From Kordiimonadaceae bacterium (GTDB taxonomy: Bacteria; Pseudomonadota; Alphaproteobacteria; Sphingomonadales; Kordiimonadaceae), in NCBI GenBank assembly GCA_016765035.1, contig JAESQS010000138.1:1-44493 (forward strand): a stretch of DNA of 44,493 nucleotides. The letters are read 5' to 3'. Every line of letters begins with the position of its first letter. The stretch's first letter is position 1. Under the pieces are notes generated by a model that was not told the origin of the DNA, made no database searches, and saw nothing but the letters and a program-made list of their open reading frames with translations. The position numbers and the translations under genes were made by a program. Positions 36,351 through 44,493 of this stretch are shown piece after piece.

Positions 36351-37115
36351 TTAAAAGGTATCTTTTAGTTTACGGATTTGACTGAAAATAGCGGGTAAGG
36401 GCCCGCCAATCATACCAAGTGTGTTTTGAATTTCTTCACTCATAGGCCGGAGGAACGGATTGGTTTGTTTTTCCTGGCCTAATGTAGACGGGACGGTGGG
36501 TTTATTGTTCAGGCGCAACTGTTTCACAGCTTTCATCCGCTCTATCAGCGCTATATTATTGGGCTCTAAAGTTAGGGCAAAGGCCCCATTTGCGGCTGTA
36601 TATTCATGGGCGCAGTGGTTTAGCGTGTCATCGGGCAATGCCATTAAGGTGGAAAGGGACTGCCACATTTGGGCGTGCGTGCCTTCAAATGTCCGGCCAC
36701 ATCCCATCGAGAATAGAGTGTCTCCGCTGAAAAGTGCCTTGGCGGTGGGGAAGTGATAGGCAATATGGCCGCTTGTATGGCCCGGTACAAAATAGACATC
36801 AGCGGCGACATTGCCGAGATGAACTTGGTCCCCATCCCCTACGGCAATGTCGATGCCGGGAATTCTTTCTCTGTCTATGGCAGCGCCGACAACAGTGGCA
36901 CCGTAACGCGCTTTTAGAGCAAGGTTCGCCCCAGTATGGTCTAAGTGATGGTGGGTATTGAAAATATGGGTGAGGCGCCAGCCACGGGCACCCAGTTCTG
37001 CAACGACTTCGTCTTCAACAGCAGGGTCTACGATGGCAGTGTCCCCTGAAACGGGATCATGGATCAGATAGAGGTAATTATCCTCTAGTACCGGAATTTG
37101 AACAATTTCTAACAT
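36351..37115 (-). CDS. gloB: Hydroxyacylglutathione hydrolase (glyoxalase II)
   Basis: This metallo-beta-lactamase-fold enzyme hydrolyses S-lactoylglutathione to lactate and glutathione, completing the pathway begun by gloA in this window. The 254 residues have the metal motif THHHLDH (54-60), VPGHTSGHIAYH and FSGDTLFSMGCGR, then the C-terminal glutathione-binding part with NNKPTVPSTLGQE. Length and layout are standard. The AGGG before the ATG is the ribosome-binding site. It lies in the same direction as, and upstream of, the prolyl oligopeptidase gene but 115 bp apart. Confidence 0.95.
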   Translation of the reverse strand: MLEIVQIPVLEDNYLYLIHDPVSGDTAIVDPAVEDEVVAELGARGWRLTHIFNTHHHLDHTGANLALKARYGATVVGAAIDRERIPGIDIAVGDGDQVHLGNVAADVYFVPGHTSGHIAYHFPTAKALFSGDTLFSMGCGRTFEGTHAQMWQSLSTLMALPDDTLNHCAHEYTAANGAFALTLEPNNIALIERMKAVKQLRLNNKPTVPSTLGQEKQTNPFLRPMSEEIQNTLGMIGGPLPAIFSQIRKLKDTF

Positions 37116-37395
37116 AAGGCCCTATAGGGTGTATTTCCATCTTCATGGAGTATTTACATTTGTCAGCAGAGTATCACACAGCTTCTTGTTTAGGCTAGGG
37201 CTGTAAAAAATCAGGCAGTGCTCTGCTGGGGTTTTACGGCGTAAATTGGTGGGAATATTATGGAAACCAGTCAGAGGCTTTATAGTAGTTTCTAGCATTA
37301 CTTTATATATTGTGCAGATGCAGAATAGGCGCGGAACAGGGACTGCGTACTATTATACTAATATCATTATGAATGAGAAGTAAGGGGACACTACC

Positions 37396-39120
37396 ATGCG
37401 GATTTTACCTATCCTAGCGACGGCAACAGCTTTGTTTTTAGGGGGCTGTGCGGAAGATAAAAAACCGACCGACCATTATGATACGATCATACGAGGCGGC
37501 ACAGTTTATGATGGTCTTGGTGGGGCTCCTTATGTGGCTGATGTTGCCATTGATGGCGACCGTATTGCCAAAATTGGGGATCTGTCGCTGGCAGCGGCGG
37601 ATACCGTCGTGGATGCAACAGGCAAAGCGGTAAGCCCTGGCTTTATCAATATGCTTTCATGGGCAGTGAGCAGCTTGTTGCATGATGGGCGCGGCCTTTC
37701 CGATGTAAAGCAAGGTGTAACGCTTGAAGTATTTGGAGAAGGTGATTCATGGGGTCCCCTCTCGGATTATACGAGGTCCGTTATTGCTGAAATAACATAT
37801 CGGGATAAAACATATGAGCCACAGTGGCAAACCCTTGGACAGTATTTGGAGCATTTGGAAAGTAATGGCATCTCGCCAAATGTTGCATCTTTCATTGGGG
37901 CTTCAACCGTAAGGAAGAACCAAATTGGCTCGGCTAACCGGGCCCCTACGGCAACAGAACTGGAAGCGATGAAGGCTGAAGTGCGGGTTGCCATGGAAGA
38001 AGGCGCTCTAGGGCTAGGTAGTTCGCTTATTTACGCCCCTGCGTTTTATTCTAAAACCGATGAGCTGGTGTCTTTGGCTCAAGTGGTTGGCGAATATAAT
38101 GGCATGTATATTTCCCATTTACGCAGCGAAGGAAACACATTTCTGGAAGCCTTGGAGGAACTGATTACAATTGCACGAGAAGGCGGTGTTGCTGCGGAAG
38201 TGTACCATTTGAAAGCCAGTGGGAAGAAAAACTGGCACAAAATGGACTTAGCCATCGAGCGGATAGAAAAGGCACGGGCTGAAGGTTTGGCTATTACAGC
38301 AGATATGTACAGCTATCAGGCCGGGTCTACGGGATTAGATGCTGCAATGCCGCCGTGGGTGCAAGAAGGTGGCTATGATGCATGGGCAGAGCGCTTGAAG
38401 GACCCTGTCATTCGCGCAAAAGTTAAAAAAGAAATGCAAACAGCGACCAATGAATGGGAAAACCTGTTGTTGGCAGCAGGGCCTGAGGGCATGCTTTTAT
38501 CTGGTTTTAAAAACCCGGATTTGAGGCACCTTGTTGGCAAGCGGTTGTCGGACATTGCTACAGAGCGCGGGCAAGACCCTGAGGATGTAGCGATAGACCT
38601 TGTTATTGAAGATGGCAGCAGAGTGGGGACCATTTATTTTTTAATGTCCGAAGAAAATATACATAAAAAAGCCAAGCTACCGTGGGTGTCGTTTGGGTCG
38701 GATTCTAAGGCCTTAGACCCAGCGCTAGATAGGCCGTTTGGTAACCCTCATCCCCGTGCTTATGGCAATTTTTCTCGGGTGATTGGCCCCTTCGTTAGGG
38801 ATGAAAAACTGATGCCGATGCAGGAAGCCATTAGAAAACTTTCACATTTACCGGCAACAAACTTGAAACTACGGGAACGCGGCAGCCTGCAAACAGGGTA
38901 TTATGCGGACGTTGTTGTGTTTGACCCAGCAACTGTACAAGACCACGCAACATTCGCCGAACCACATGCGCTGGCGTCGGGCGTAAACCATGTATGGGTA
39001 AATGGCAGGCAAGTGCTGAAAGACGGTGAACATACTGGTGCTACGCCGGGGCGTGTTGTGCGGGGACCGGGTTGGGTAGGATGGGCAAAAGACGCGCCAG
39101 TATTAGCTGCCGCTGAATAA
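37396..39120 (+). CDS. N-acyl-D-amino-acid deacylase-like lipoprotein lacking the HxH metal motif
   Basis: The 574-residue protein has a lipobox FLGGC with Cys18, so it is lipid-anchored. It then follows the amidohydrolase-superfamily plan of D-aminoacylases (IIRGGTVYDGLG, DATGKAVSPGFIN). The usual HxH after PGFID is replaced by NMLSW at residues 85-90. Other family positions are kept: SHLRSEG, VYHLKASG, SFGSDS and HPRAYGNF. It may be a different subfamily with one metal, or a non-catalytic relative. ATG 37396 has AAGGGGAC upstream. Its last codons overlap the convergent gene by 18 bp. Confidence 0.85.
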   Translation: MRILPILATATALFLGGCAEDKKPTDHYDTIIRGGTVYDGLGGAPYVADVAIDGDRIAKIGDLSLAAADTVVDATGKAVSPGFINMLSWAVSSLLHDGRGLSDVKQGVTLEVFGEGDSWGPLSDYTRSVIAEITYRDKTYEPQWQTLGQYLEHLESNGISPNVASFIGASTVRKNQIGSANRAPTATELEAMKAEVRVAMEEGALGLGSSLIYAPAFYSKTDELVSLAQVVGEYNGMYISHLRSEGNTFLEALEELITIAREGGVAAEVYHLKASGKKNWHKMDLAIERIEKARAEGLAITADMYSYQAGSTGLDAAMPPWVQEGGYDAWAERLKDPVIRAKVKKEMQTATNEWENLLLAAGPEGMLLSGFKNPDLRHLVGKRLSDIATERGQDPEDVAIDLVIEDGSRVGTIYFLMSEENIHKKAKLPWVSFGSDSKALDPALDRPFGNPHPRAYGNFSRVIGPFVRDEKLMPMQEAIRKLSHLPATNLKLRERGSLQTGYYADVVVFDPATVQDHATFAEPHALASGVNHVWVNGRQVLKDGEHTGATPGRVVRGPGWVGWAKDAPVLAAAE

Positions 39121-39894
39121 CCAAGCACCTACTTTAAGGGATACTTCTGTATTCGGGCCTATTTCTCCTTTGGGGGCGATAGGCCATATCCATTCTTTGG
39201 CTGGCTCTCCGGGCAAGAGGTGCGGCGCGGCGCTTACTATCGTTACTGTGTCAGCTCCTGAGCCTATGTCTGAACCTATGTCTGTGGTTTCTTGGCGCTC
39301 ATAATCCGAGATGAGAACAATGGGGCACTTTGCCTGCCGCAGCATCTTCATATGGGCAAGCTGAAGGACGGCTGTTAATTTTATTTCAATATCCCCATCA
39401 GGGGGGCTGCCTGCAAAAGATAGAGGAAGCTGTGACAGCATGTTGCAGCTAATAATCATGCCCCAATCCCCAGCGGGTATAGGCGCTATTGCTGGCGGCG
39501 TAACAGGGTTGCCTGTGGAATTGCCCCAAAATTTTTCCAGAAAGCCTGTTGCGTCAAAACATTGAAATCTAATGTTTTTAAAAGGCCGGCATTTCATGCG
39601 ACTTGCCAATGGATAAACTGCATCTATAAGCGTTGCGCCTGCGGGGTGTGCATTGAGCGCTGCCAGCGGTACATCAAGACATAAGCCCGCACCTAAAAGC
39701 AGAATAGGTTTTTCAGGGTCGGCTAAAGCTAGCTGTGCTTTGATGAAATCCTGCGTGTTTGTAAGGTGGTGTGCCCACGCACCTTTATGCCGTTTGCGCC
39801 GCCCCGCAATACCCGCAACTTCAGCCGCCAAACCCGCCTGCCGCCCATAGGGGCAACAGCGACTTGATATTGATGTTAAAAACTCATGTAGCAT
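39103..39894 (-). CDS. Protein of unknown function with a methyltransferase-like nucleotide-binding motif
   Basis: The 263 residues have no signal peptide. Residues 62-92 (PILLLGAGLCLDVPLAALN and on to TLIDAVYP) look like the first strand, glycine loop and acidic end of a Rossmann-type SAM-binding fold. IISCNMLSQLPL recalls the later strand of such enzymes. No substrate motif is clear. It is next to, and divergent from, a methyltransferase gene, and overlaps the end of the amidohydrolase-like gene. Existence as a gene is likely from its length and its own start; function unknown. Confidence 0.65.
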   Translation of the reverse strand: MLHEFLTSISSRCCPYGRQAGLAAEVAGIAGRRKRHKGAWAHHLTNTQDFIKAQLALADPEKPILLLGAGLCLDVPLAALNAHPAGATLIDAVYPLASRMKCRPFKNIRFQCFDATGFLEKFWGNSTGNPVTPPAIAPIPAGDWGMIISCNMLSQLPLSFAGSPPDGDIEIKLTAVLQLAHMKMLRQAKCPIVLISDYERQETTDIGSDIGSGADTVTIVSAAPHLLPGEPAKEWIWPIAPKGEIGPNTEVSLKVGAWLFSGS

Positions 39895-39993
39895 TCAGTC
39901 TAAGCTTTCTTTATGGCATTCAGGATATAATTAAGTATATTCGCCTAACAGTCATTTATTTTATCCATAAGAGTAGAAATTCCGAGGCGTTAG

Positions 39994-40611
39994 ATGAAAA
40001 AAGTTTTACATGTTGGGTGCGGTCAGGCGACGTTAAAAAACCTGCCATTGGGGTTTCAGGATGGGAGTTGGGAGGAAATTCGTTTGGACATCAGTCCAGA
40101 GGCAAACCCTGATATTGTAGGCACGATGCAAGATATGCCAGAAGTTGAATCCGGCTCAATGGATGCACTATATTCTTCACATAATGTCGAGCATGTATAT
40201 TTTCATGAAGTTGTTGGGGTATTGCAGGAATTTAAACGTGTTTTAAAGCCTGAGGGTTTTTGTGTTGTCACTTGTCCTGATATTCAATTGGTTGCACAAA
40301 AAATTGTGGCTCACGGAATTGACTACCCACTCTATAATTCTCCTGCAGGGCCTATCACGGCCAATGATATCTTATATGGTCACAGCGATTCCATTAAACA
40401 TGGCGACCATTTTATGGCACATAAAACTGGTTTTGACCTTAAGGGGTTGGCCCAGCGATTTGAAAAAGCAGGGTATCCTCTTTTCAAAGGTAAGCGCAAT
40501 GACTCTCAAATTTCTCTGTGGTTTATTGGCTTTAAAGCCGGGATGGATGATGATTTAGCCAATCAGATGTTTCAGACATATACACGGCTATCAGGTAGAC
40601 CTGTTCTTTAG
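39994..40611 (+). CDS. Class I SAM-dependent methyltransferase (type 11)
   Basis: The 205-residue protein has the SAM-binding start VLHVGCGQATL (4-14), an acidic loop end at LDISPEANPDI, then MDALYSSHNVEHV with the typical S-S-H-x-x-E-H block, and a strand FKRVLKPEGFCVVTCPD. The remaining C-terminus gives no hint of the acceptor. The ATG follows CGAGG. Small-molecule or surface-polysaccharide targets are possible, but no linked gene suggests one. Confidence 0.88.
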   Translation: MKKVLHVGCGQATLKNLPLGFQDGSWEEIRLDISPEANPDIVGTMQDMPEVESGSMDALYSSHNVEHVYFHEVVGVLQEFKRVLKPEGFCVVTCPDIQLVAQKIVAHGIDYPLYNSPAGPITANDILYGHSDSIKHGDHFMAHKTGFDLKGLAQRFEKAGYPLFKGKRNDSQISLWFIGFKAGMDDDLANQMFQTYTRLSGRPVL

Positions 40612-40641
40612 CTAAGCCTACATAAAGGCAAATGGGCTTAG
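40612..40641. terminator. Bidirectional hairpin between convergent genes
   Basis: CTAAGCC (40612-40618) pairs with GGCTTAG (40635-40641) around a 16-nt loop; AATATTTT follows on the plus strand. The stop codon of the FAD oxidase gene lies inside the right arm. Confidence 0.45.
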
Positions 40642-41999
40642 AATATTTTGCCGGGGTTCATAATGCCTTTTGGGTCAAGGGCATTTTTGATTGTCTGCAT
40701 CAGGGGAATGGCGCTGGCTTTTTCCTGCTGTAGGAATTCCCTTTTCCCAAGGCCAATACCATGCTCGCCTGTGCAAGTGCCGCCCAACTTTAAGGCGCGT
40801 TCAACCATTGCTACATTGAGCGCTGTGGCCTTGTTGGCTTCAGCGGGGTTTTCTTCGTCTACAAGAATGATCGTATGGAAATTACCATCCCCCACATGGC
40901 CAAGAATTGTAGCTAGAAGGCCAGATTGTTCAATGTCTTTTCGGGTTTCCATCATGCAAGTTGCTAGCTCAGAAATTGGTACGCAAATATCTGTAGTGAT
41001 GGTTGACTTTGTTGGGGCTAGTGCCTTTGTGGCATATAAAATATTGTGTCGGGCGTGCCACAGCGCATTGATGGCTTCCTGCGTATTGGCAAATTCAATG
41101 TCTGAGCCACCCATATCAAGAGCAATTTCTTCAAAGCTACGAATTTGATCCGCAACGGAAAGGCTAGACCCTGAAAATTCCAAAAATAAGGTGGGTGCTT
41201 CGGGGTAAGTTGTTTTTGAGTGTGCATTAACTGCCTGAATAGATAGCTCGTCCATTAATTCGATGCGGGAGATCGGCAACCCCATTTGTATTGTCGTGAT
41301 AGCAGTGTCCACGGCGGCTTTTAGACTAGGGAACCGGCACACACCGGCCGAAAGCATCTCAGGGATGCCGTGCACCCGCAGGCTTATTTCCGTGGTAATG
41401 CCTAAGGTGCCTTCGCTGCCTGCAAAAAGGTGGGTCAGGTCATATCCTGCGGCGGATTTTCTGGCGCGGGTGCCTGTTTCAATAATGTCGCCATTGGCGG
41501 TTACAACTTTCAGGGATAGCAATTGTTCGCGCATGGTGCCGTACCGAACGGCATTGGTGCCTGAGGCCCGTGTCGCAACCATGCCGCCAAGGGTGCAATT
41601 CGCGCCAGGGTCAATGGGGAAAAACAGGCCTTGGTCGCGCAGGTGGCGGTTGAGGTCTTCTCGTGTAATGCCAGCTTCAACACGCACATCCATGTCCGCG
41701 CAGTTTACTTGAAGGACCCGGTTCATATGGCTCATATCAACAGTTAGGCCGCCGCGTGTGGGAATAATCTGGCCTTCTAGGGATGTGCCTGCCCCATAAG
41801 CGATGATGGGCATGGTGTTGGCAGCACATATTTTTACAGCTAATGCAACATCGTCTGTGGTGTGTGCAAACAAGACGGCATCGGGGCTTTTTCCAGTGTG
41901 TGAGCTTTCGTCGTGCCCATGGGTTTTACGCAAGGCAGCAGATAGGGAAAGCTTGTCACCAAAAGCATCGGCTAGCTGTTTTATGGCCGTTTTATACAT
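40638..41999 (-). CDS. FAD-linked oxidase, glycolate/D-lactate dehydrogenase family
   Basis: The 453 residues follow the GlcD/Dld plan: an N-terminal PCMH-type FAD domain with YGAGTSLEGQ, DPGANCTLGGMVAT and SAAGYDLTHLFAGSEGTLGI, and a C-terminal substrate and cap domain ending with GEHGIGLGK. It should oxidise a 2-hydroxy acid such as D-lactate or glycolate with FAD. D-lactate would fit the glyoxalase route also encoded in this window, but this is inference. I prefer ATG 41999, which has GAGGA upstream; the frame is open to a GTG at 42026. No subunit genes such as glcE or glcF are adjacent. Confidence 0.92.
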   Translation of the reverse strand: MYKTAIKQLADAFGDKLSLSAALRKTHGHDESSHTGKSPDAVLFAHTTDDVALAVKICAANTMPIIAYGAGTSLEGQIIPTRGGLTVDMSHMNRVLQVNCADMDVRVEAGITREDLNRHLRDQGLFFPIDPGANCTLGGMVATRASGTNAVRYGTMREQLLSLKVVTANGDIIETGTRARKSAAGYDLTHLFAGSEGTLGITTEISLRVHGIPEMLSAGVCRFPSLKAAVDTAITTIQMGLPISRIELMDELSIQAVNAHSKTTYPEAPTLFLEFSGSSLSVADQIRSFEEIALDMGGSDIEFANTQEAINALWHARHNILYATKALAPTKSTITTDICVPISELATCMMETRKDIEQSGLLATILGHVGDGNFHTIILVDEENPAEANKATALNVAMVERALKLGGTCTGEHGIGLGKREFLQQEKASAIPLMQTIKNALDPKGIMNPGKIF

Positions 42000-42183
42000 A
42001 AAGTCCTCAGTTAGGGCGTGGGGCACATGGATAGATAACCTACAAGGCTGACAGGTAAAAAGCGAGATTGGAGGTGCAGAAAAACAGTATTATACAGCAA
42101 TTAACTGCAATTATTAACGCCCCATCAACTCTTGTCCGCTATGAAGGAATTGGGTTCAATAGTAGATACAGGTAGTTGATGGA

Positions 42184-44493
42184 ATGTTAGAAAAAATCTA
42201 CCTGAATATTATGTGGCAGCATGATTACCGGCTGTTGCTTTTTGCGCTAGTCATCTGCTTAATTTCATCTTCCGCCGCCGTTTCATTGCAATATAGGGCT
42301 CGTAATTCGCAAGAACACGAGCGGGATAGCTGGATTTTTCTTTCTGCGGGCGCCATAGGGCTGGGAGGATGGGTAACCCAGTTTATTTCCGTGCTCGCTT
42401 ACGATATAGGCACACCTGTTTCTTATAGTTTTATATATATCGTGGCGGCTTTGGCCCTCGCTATTTTGGCTGCCGTTTTCAGCTATAGAATCGCGACCTA
42501 TAACCGCACGAAGCGTGTGCGCAGTGTAGCGGGGTTGGTGATGGGCACGGGCTTTACCGGGTGCCATTTTTTCCTTCTTCAGGCCATCAATATACAGGGC
42601 AGTGTTTCAGTTTCTTTGGATTATGCCGTGCTTTCTACAGTGGTGGGCGTAGGGCTTGCTGTGGCGTCCCTTGTTGCCATGAATAAAACGCAGGATGTTG
42701 TACGCTACTGTACTGCCGCAGGGTTATTAACAGCGTCTGCGTGTAGTGTGCATTTTTTAGCGGCGGCTGGCTTGACCGTAAAAATTGATCCCTTGGCTGT
42801 TATACCCGAAAATGTTTTTTCAGAAGCGTATCTGGTTGTTGGCATGTCCTTCCTAACTTTATTCTATTTGGGCTTTAGCCTTTCGAGGGTGTTTGCCCGC
42901 GAAAAAGGTGATGGCCCCTTGTTAGAAACTGTACGCCTAAGAAGCCTCGCAGATGCTGCTCTTGAGGGGATCATCGTGATGGATGCAGGCGGGCATATCG
43001 TAAATGCCAACCATAGTTTTTTGAAGTTAACGGGGAAAAAAATACAGAAATTGCGGGGCACTCATATCAAAAAGTACTTCCCCTGTTTTGCCGATGAGCA
43101 CAATATTAGCAGTTTGGCAGAAAAGGCATCGCACTTTGAAGACGCCACGCTGCTTATTGGTGATCAAACGGAAATTCCGGCGGAATTATTTTTTCGGCAA
43201 GCGCAAGTGGATGGTGAAACGTTACAGGTTCTTGTCGTCCGGGATTTACGCGAACAAAAGGCGGCCGAGCAGCAGATTAAATATTTGTCAAATTATGACC
43301 AATTAACGGGCTTGGCAAATAGGCAGGTGATGATGGGCCATCTTAGCAATGCTGTGGCTGTTGCACGGCGTGAGCAGAATAAGGTTGCTGTTTTATATGT
43401 AGATATCGATGACTTTAAAGGGATCAACGCTCTTTCAGGTCAACAAAGCGGCGATGAAATCCTTAGTATAATGGCGACACGGCTAAAAAGTTGTGTTGCT
43501 GAAAAAGATATTGTTGCGCGCATCGGCGCTGATCAATTTTGTATTATTCAAGAGCAGCTGGAAAAGGTGGAAGAAGCAGGTGTGCTGGTGGATAAAGTGT
43601 GTGATGCGATTGATACACCCTTTGTTTTGGGAGATAAAAAAGTGTCCGCAACCATCAGTGTCGGTATCGCAGCAACCCCAACAGATACAGAAGACCCCCG
43701 TGATTTATTGGGCTATGCCGAAGTGGCAATGAAGCACGCAAAGTCTACAGCAGGGAATAGTTACCGTTTTTATGAAGAGGCACTGGATCGCACTTTACTC
43801 TTGCGGCGACAGCTAAAAAATGACCTTGTGGGTGCCTTGCGCCGGAACGAGATAAGTGTTGTGTATCAGCCGCAATTTGGTGCCCTCAAGAATGAAGTCG
43901 TAGGGTTTGAAGCCTTGGTGCGCTGGCAGCACCCTCAACGTGGCGCCATTAGCCCCGCAGAATCTATCCCCCTTGCTGAAGAAAGTGGTTTTATTCTTGA
44001 GCTTGGCAAGTGGATACTGGAAGAGGCCTGCCGTGAAGCTGCCACATGGAAAAAGCACATAAATATAGCGGTTAATATGTCGCCGGTGCAGTTTCGGCAG
44101 GGCGGCTTGCCAGAGATTGTGGCAGATGCCCTCCGAAACAACAGTCTAGCGCCAGAGCGTTTAGAGATAGAAATTACCGAAGGTGTGTTGATTGACGATG
44201 TTGACCATGCGCTCAGAGTTTTGACAAAACTGAAGGAAAGCGGCACCAAGCTGGCCATGGATGACTTTGGTACAGGCTATTCGTCGCTAAGCTATTTGCA
44301 GCGGTTTCCGTTTGATAAGTTGAAAATTGATCAGTCTTTCATTGCCAGCTTGCATGAAAGTGAGCAGTCCTTGGGAATTGTCCGGGGGATGATTGGTTTG
44401 GCTCACGGTCTTAATGTACCGATCATCGCCGAAGGTGTTGAAACCGAAGTGCAATTTTCCATGTTGAAGGTGGAAGGCTGTGATGAAATTCAA
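42184..44493 (+). CDS. MHYT-like/PAS/GGDEF/EAL cyclic-di-GMP signalling protein (3' end missing)
   Basis: The frame is open from ATG 42184 to the end of the window, 770 residues with no stop. Residues 15-240 hold about six to seven membrane helices with MHYT-like repeats (GGWVTQFISVLAY, MGTGFTGCHFF, ASACSVHFLA). A PAS-like domain follows (about 258-370), then GGDEF (about 375-535) and EAL (about 545 to the end). The GGDEF signature is GADQF (448-452), so cyclase activity is doubtful. The EAL domain keeps EAL (576-578), EITE, DDFGTG with Asp693-Asp694, KIDQSF and EGVE, so it should hydrolyse c-di-GMP. No clear ribosome-binding site precedes 42184; ATG 42211 is possible. Confidence 0.88.
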   Translation, partial: MLEKIYLNIMWQHDYRLLLFALVICLISSSAAVSLQYRARNSQEHERDSWIFLSAGAIGLGGWVTQFISVLAYDIGTPVSYSFIYIVAALALAILAAVFSYRIATYNRTKRVRSVAGLVMGTGFTGCHFFLLQAINIQGSVSVSLDYAVLSTVVGVGLAVASLVAMNKTQDVVRYCTAAGLLTASACSVHFLAAAGLTVKIDPLAVIPENVFSEAYLVVGMSFLTLFYLGFSLSRVFAREKGDGPLLETVRLRSLADAALEGIIVMDAGGHIVNANHSFLKLTGKKIQKLRGTHIKKYFPCFADEHNISSLAEKASHFEDATLLIGDQTEIPAELFFRQAQVDGETLQVLVVRDLREQKAAEQQIKYLSNYDQLTGLANRQVMMGHLSNAVAVARREQNKVAVLYVDIDDFKGINALSGQQSGDEILSIMATRLKSCVAEKDIVARIGADQFCIIQEQLEKVEEAGVLVDKVCDAIDTPFVLGDKKVSATISVGIAATPTDTEDPRDLLGYAEVAMKHAKSTAGNSYRFYEEALDRTLLLRRQLKNDLVGALRRNEISVVYQPQFGALKNEVVGFEALVRWQHPQRGAISPAESIPLAEESGFILELGKWILEEACREAATWKKHINIAVNMSPVQFRQGGLPEIVADALRNNSLAPERLEIEITEGVLIDDVDHALRVLTKLKESGTKLAMDDFGTGYSSLSYLQRFPFDKLKIDQSFIASLHESEQSLGIVRGMIGLAHGLNVPIIAEGVETEVQFSMLKVEGCDEIQ

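Noticed and set aside
1-44493. CRISPR array, tRNA or rRNA genes, prophage or transposase genes
   Set aside because: I read for regularly spaced repeats, cloverleaf patterns and typical proteins and found none; the repeated palindromes are not regularly spaced.

Overview
The window is a chromosomal segment of an alphaproteobacterium, roughly half G+C by eye. The evidence is the gene set and its order: ileS-lspA followed by a DUF3035 lipoprotein, the sulfate-assimilation cluster cysG-DUF2849-cysI-DUF934-cysH with an iron-sulfur APS reductase, and a full CtrA-type box. A Kordiimonas-like lineage is possible but cannot be proven from this sequence. I see no tRNA, rRNA, CRISPR array, prophage or transposase gene.

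Layout. 1-1600: the end of a TerC-family membrane protein and a degenerate response-regulator receiver. 1861-5712: ileS, lspA and a small lipoprotein as a tight operon closed by a terminator. 5788-7707: mutL. 7832-10192 (minus): a large patatin-like lipase. A 534-bp structured gap follows. 10727-12603 (minus): rsmD and an RluB-like pseudouridine synthase, coupled by an ATGA overlap and divergent from tadA. 13159-15012: an MscS-type channel and a small membrane protein preceded by an exact 51-bp tandem duplication. 15200-18109 (minus): a frameshifted Bcr/CflA-like transporter, a D-amino-acid aminotransferase and a pentapeptide-repeat protein. 18239-22511: an alpha/beta hydrolase, a large secreted M14 peptidase and glyoxalase I. 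22618-24004: a duplicated YdhR-like protein divergent from a TetR regulator, with three palindromic operators between them. 24216-25786: an orphan lipoprotein and a LysR regulator. 26022-30695 (minus): the sulfate-assimilation operon, in which cysI carries a one-base frameshift. 31208-39894: ung, an M20 peptidase, a GNAT acetyltransferase, a prolyl oligopeptidase, gloB, an amidohydrolase-like lipoprotein and a protein of unknown function. 39994 to the end: a methyltransferase, an FAD-linked glycolate/lactate oxidase and the start of an MHYT-like/PAS/GGDEF/EAL c-di-GMP protein.

Most genes are housekeeping (translation, DNA repair, lipoprotein maturation, sulfur assimilation, methylglyoxal detoxification). 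Several exported peptidases (M14, M20, S9) suggest peptide use. The least explained signals are a family of long palindromic intergenic elements with at least five related copies or half-copies, one of which forms the 3' end of a lipoprotein gene; the 51-bp duplicated leader; the triple TetR operator with its duplicated target; and the structured gap at 10193-10726. I found no clear new multi-gene system. The two single-base frameshifts could be real inactivations or sequencing errors.
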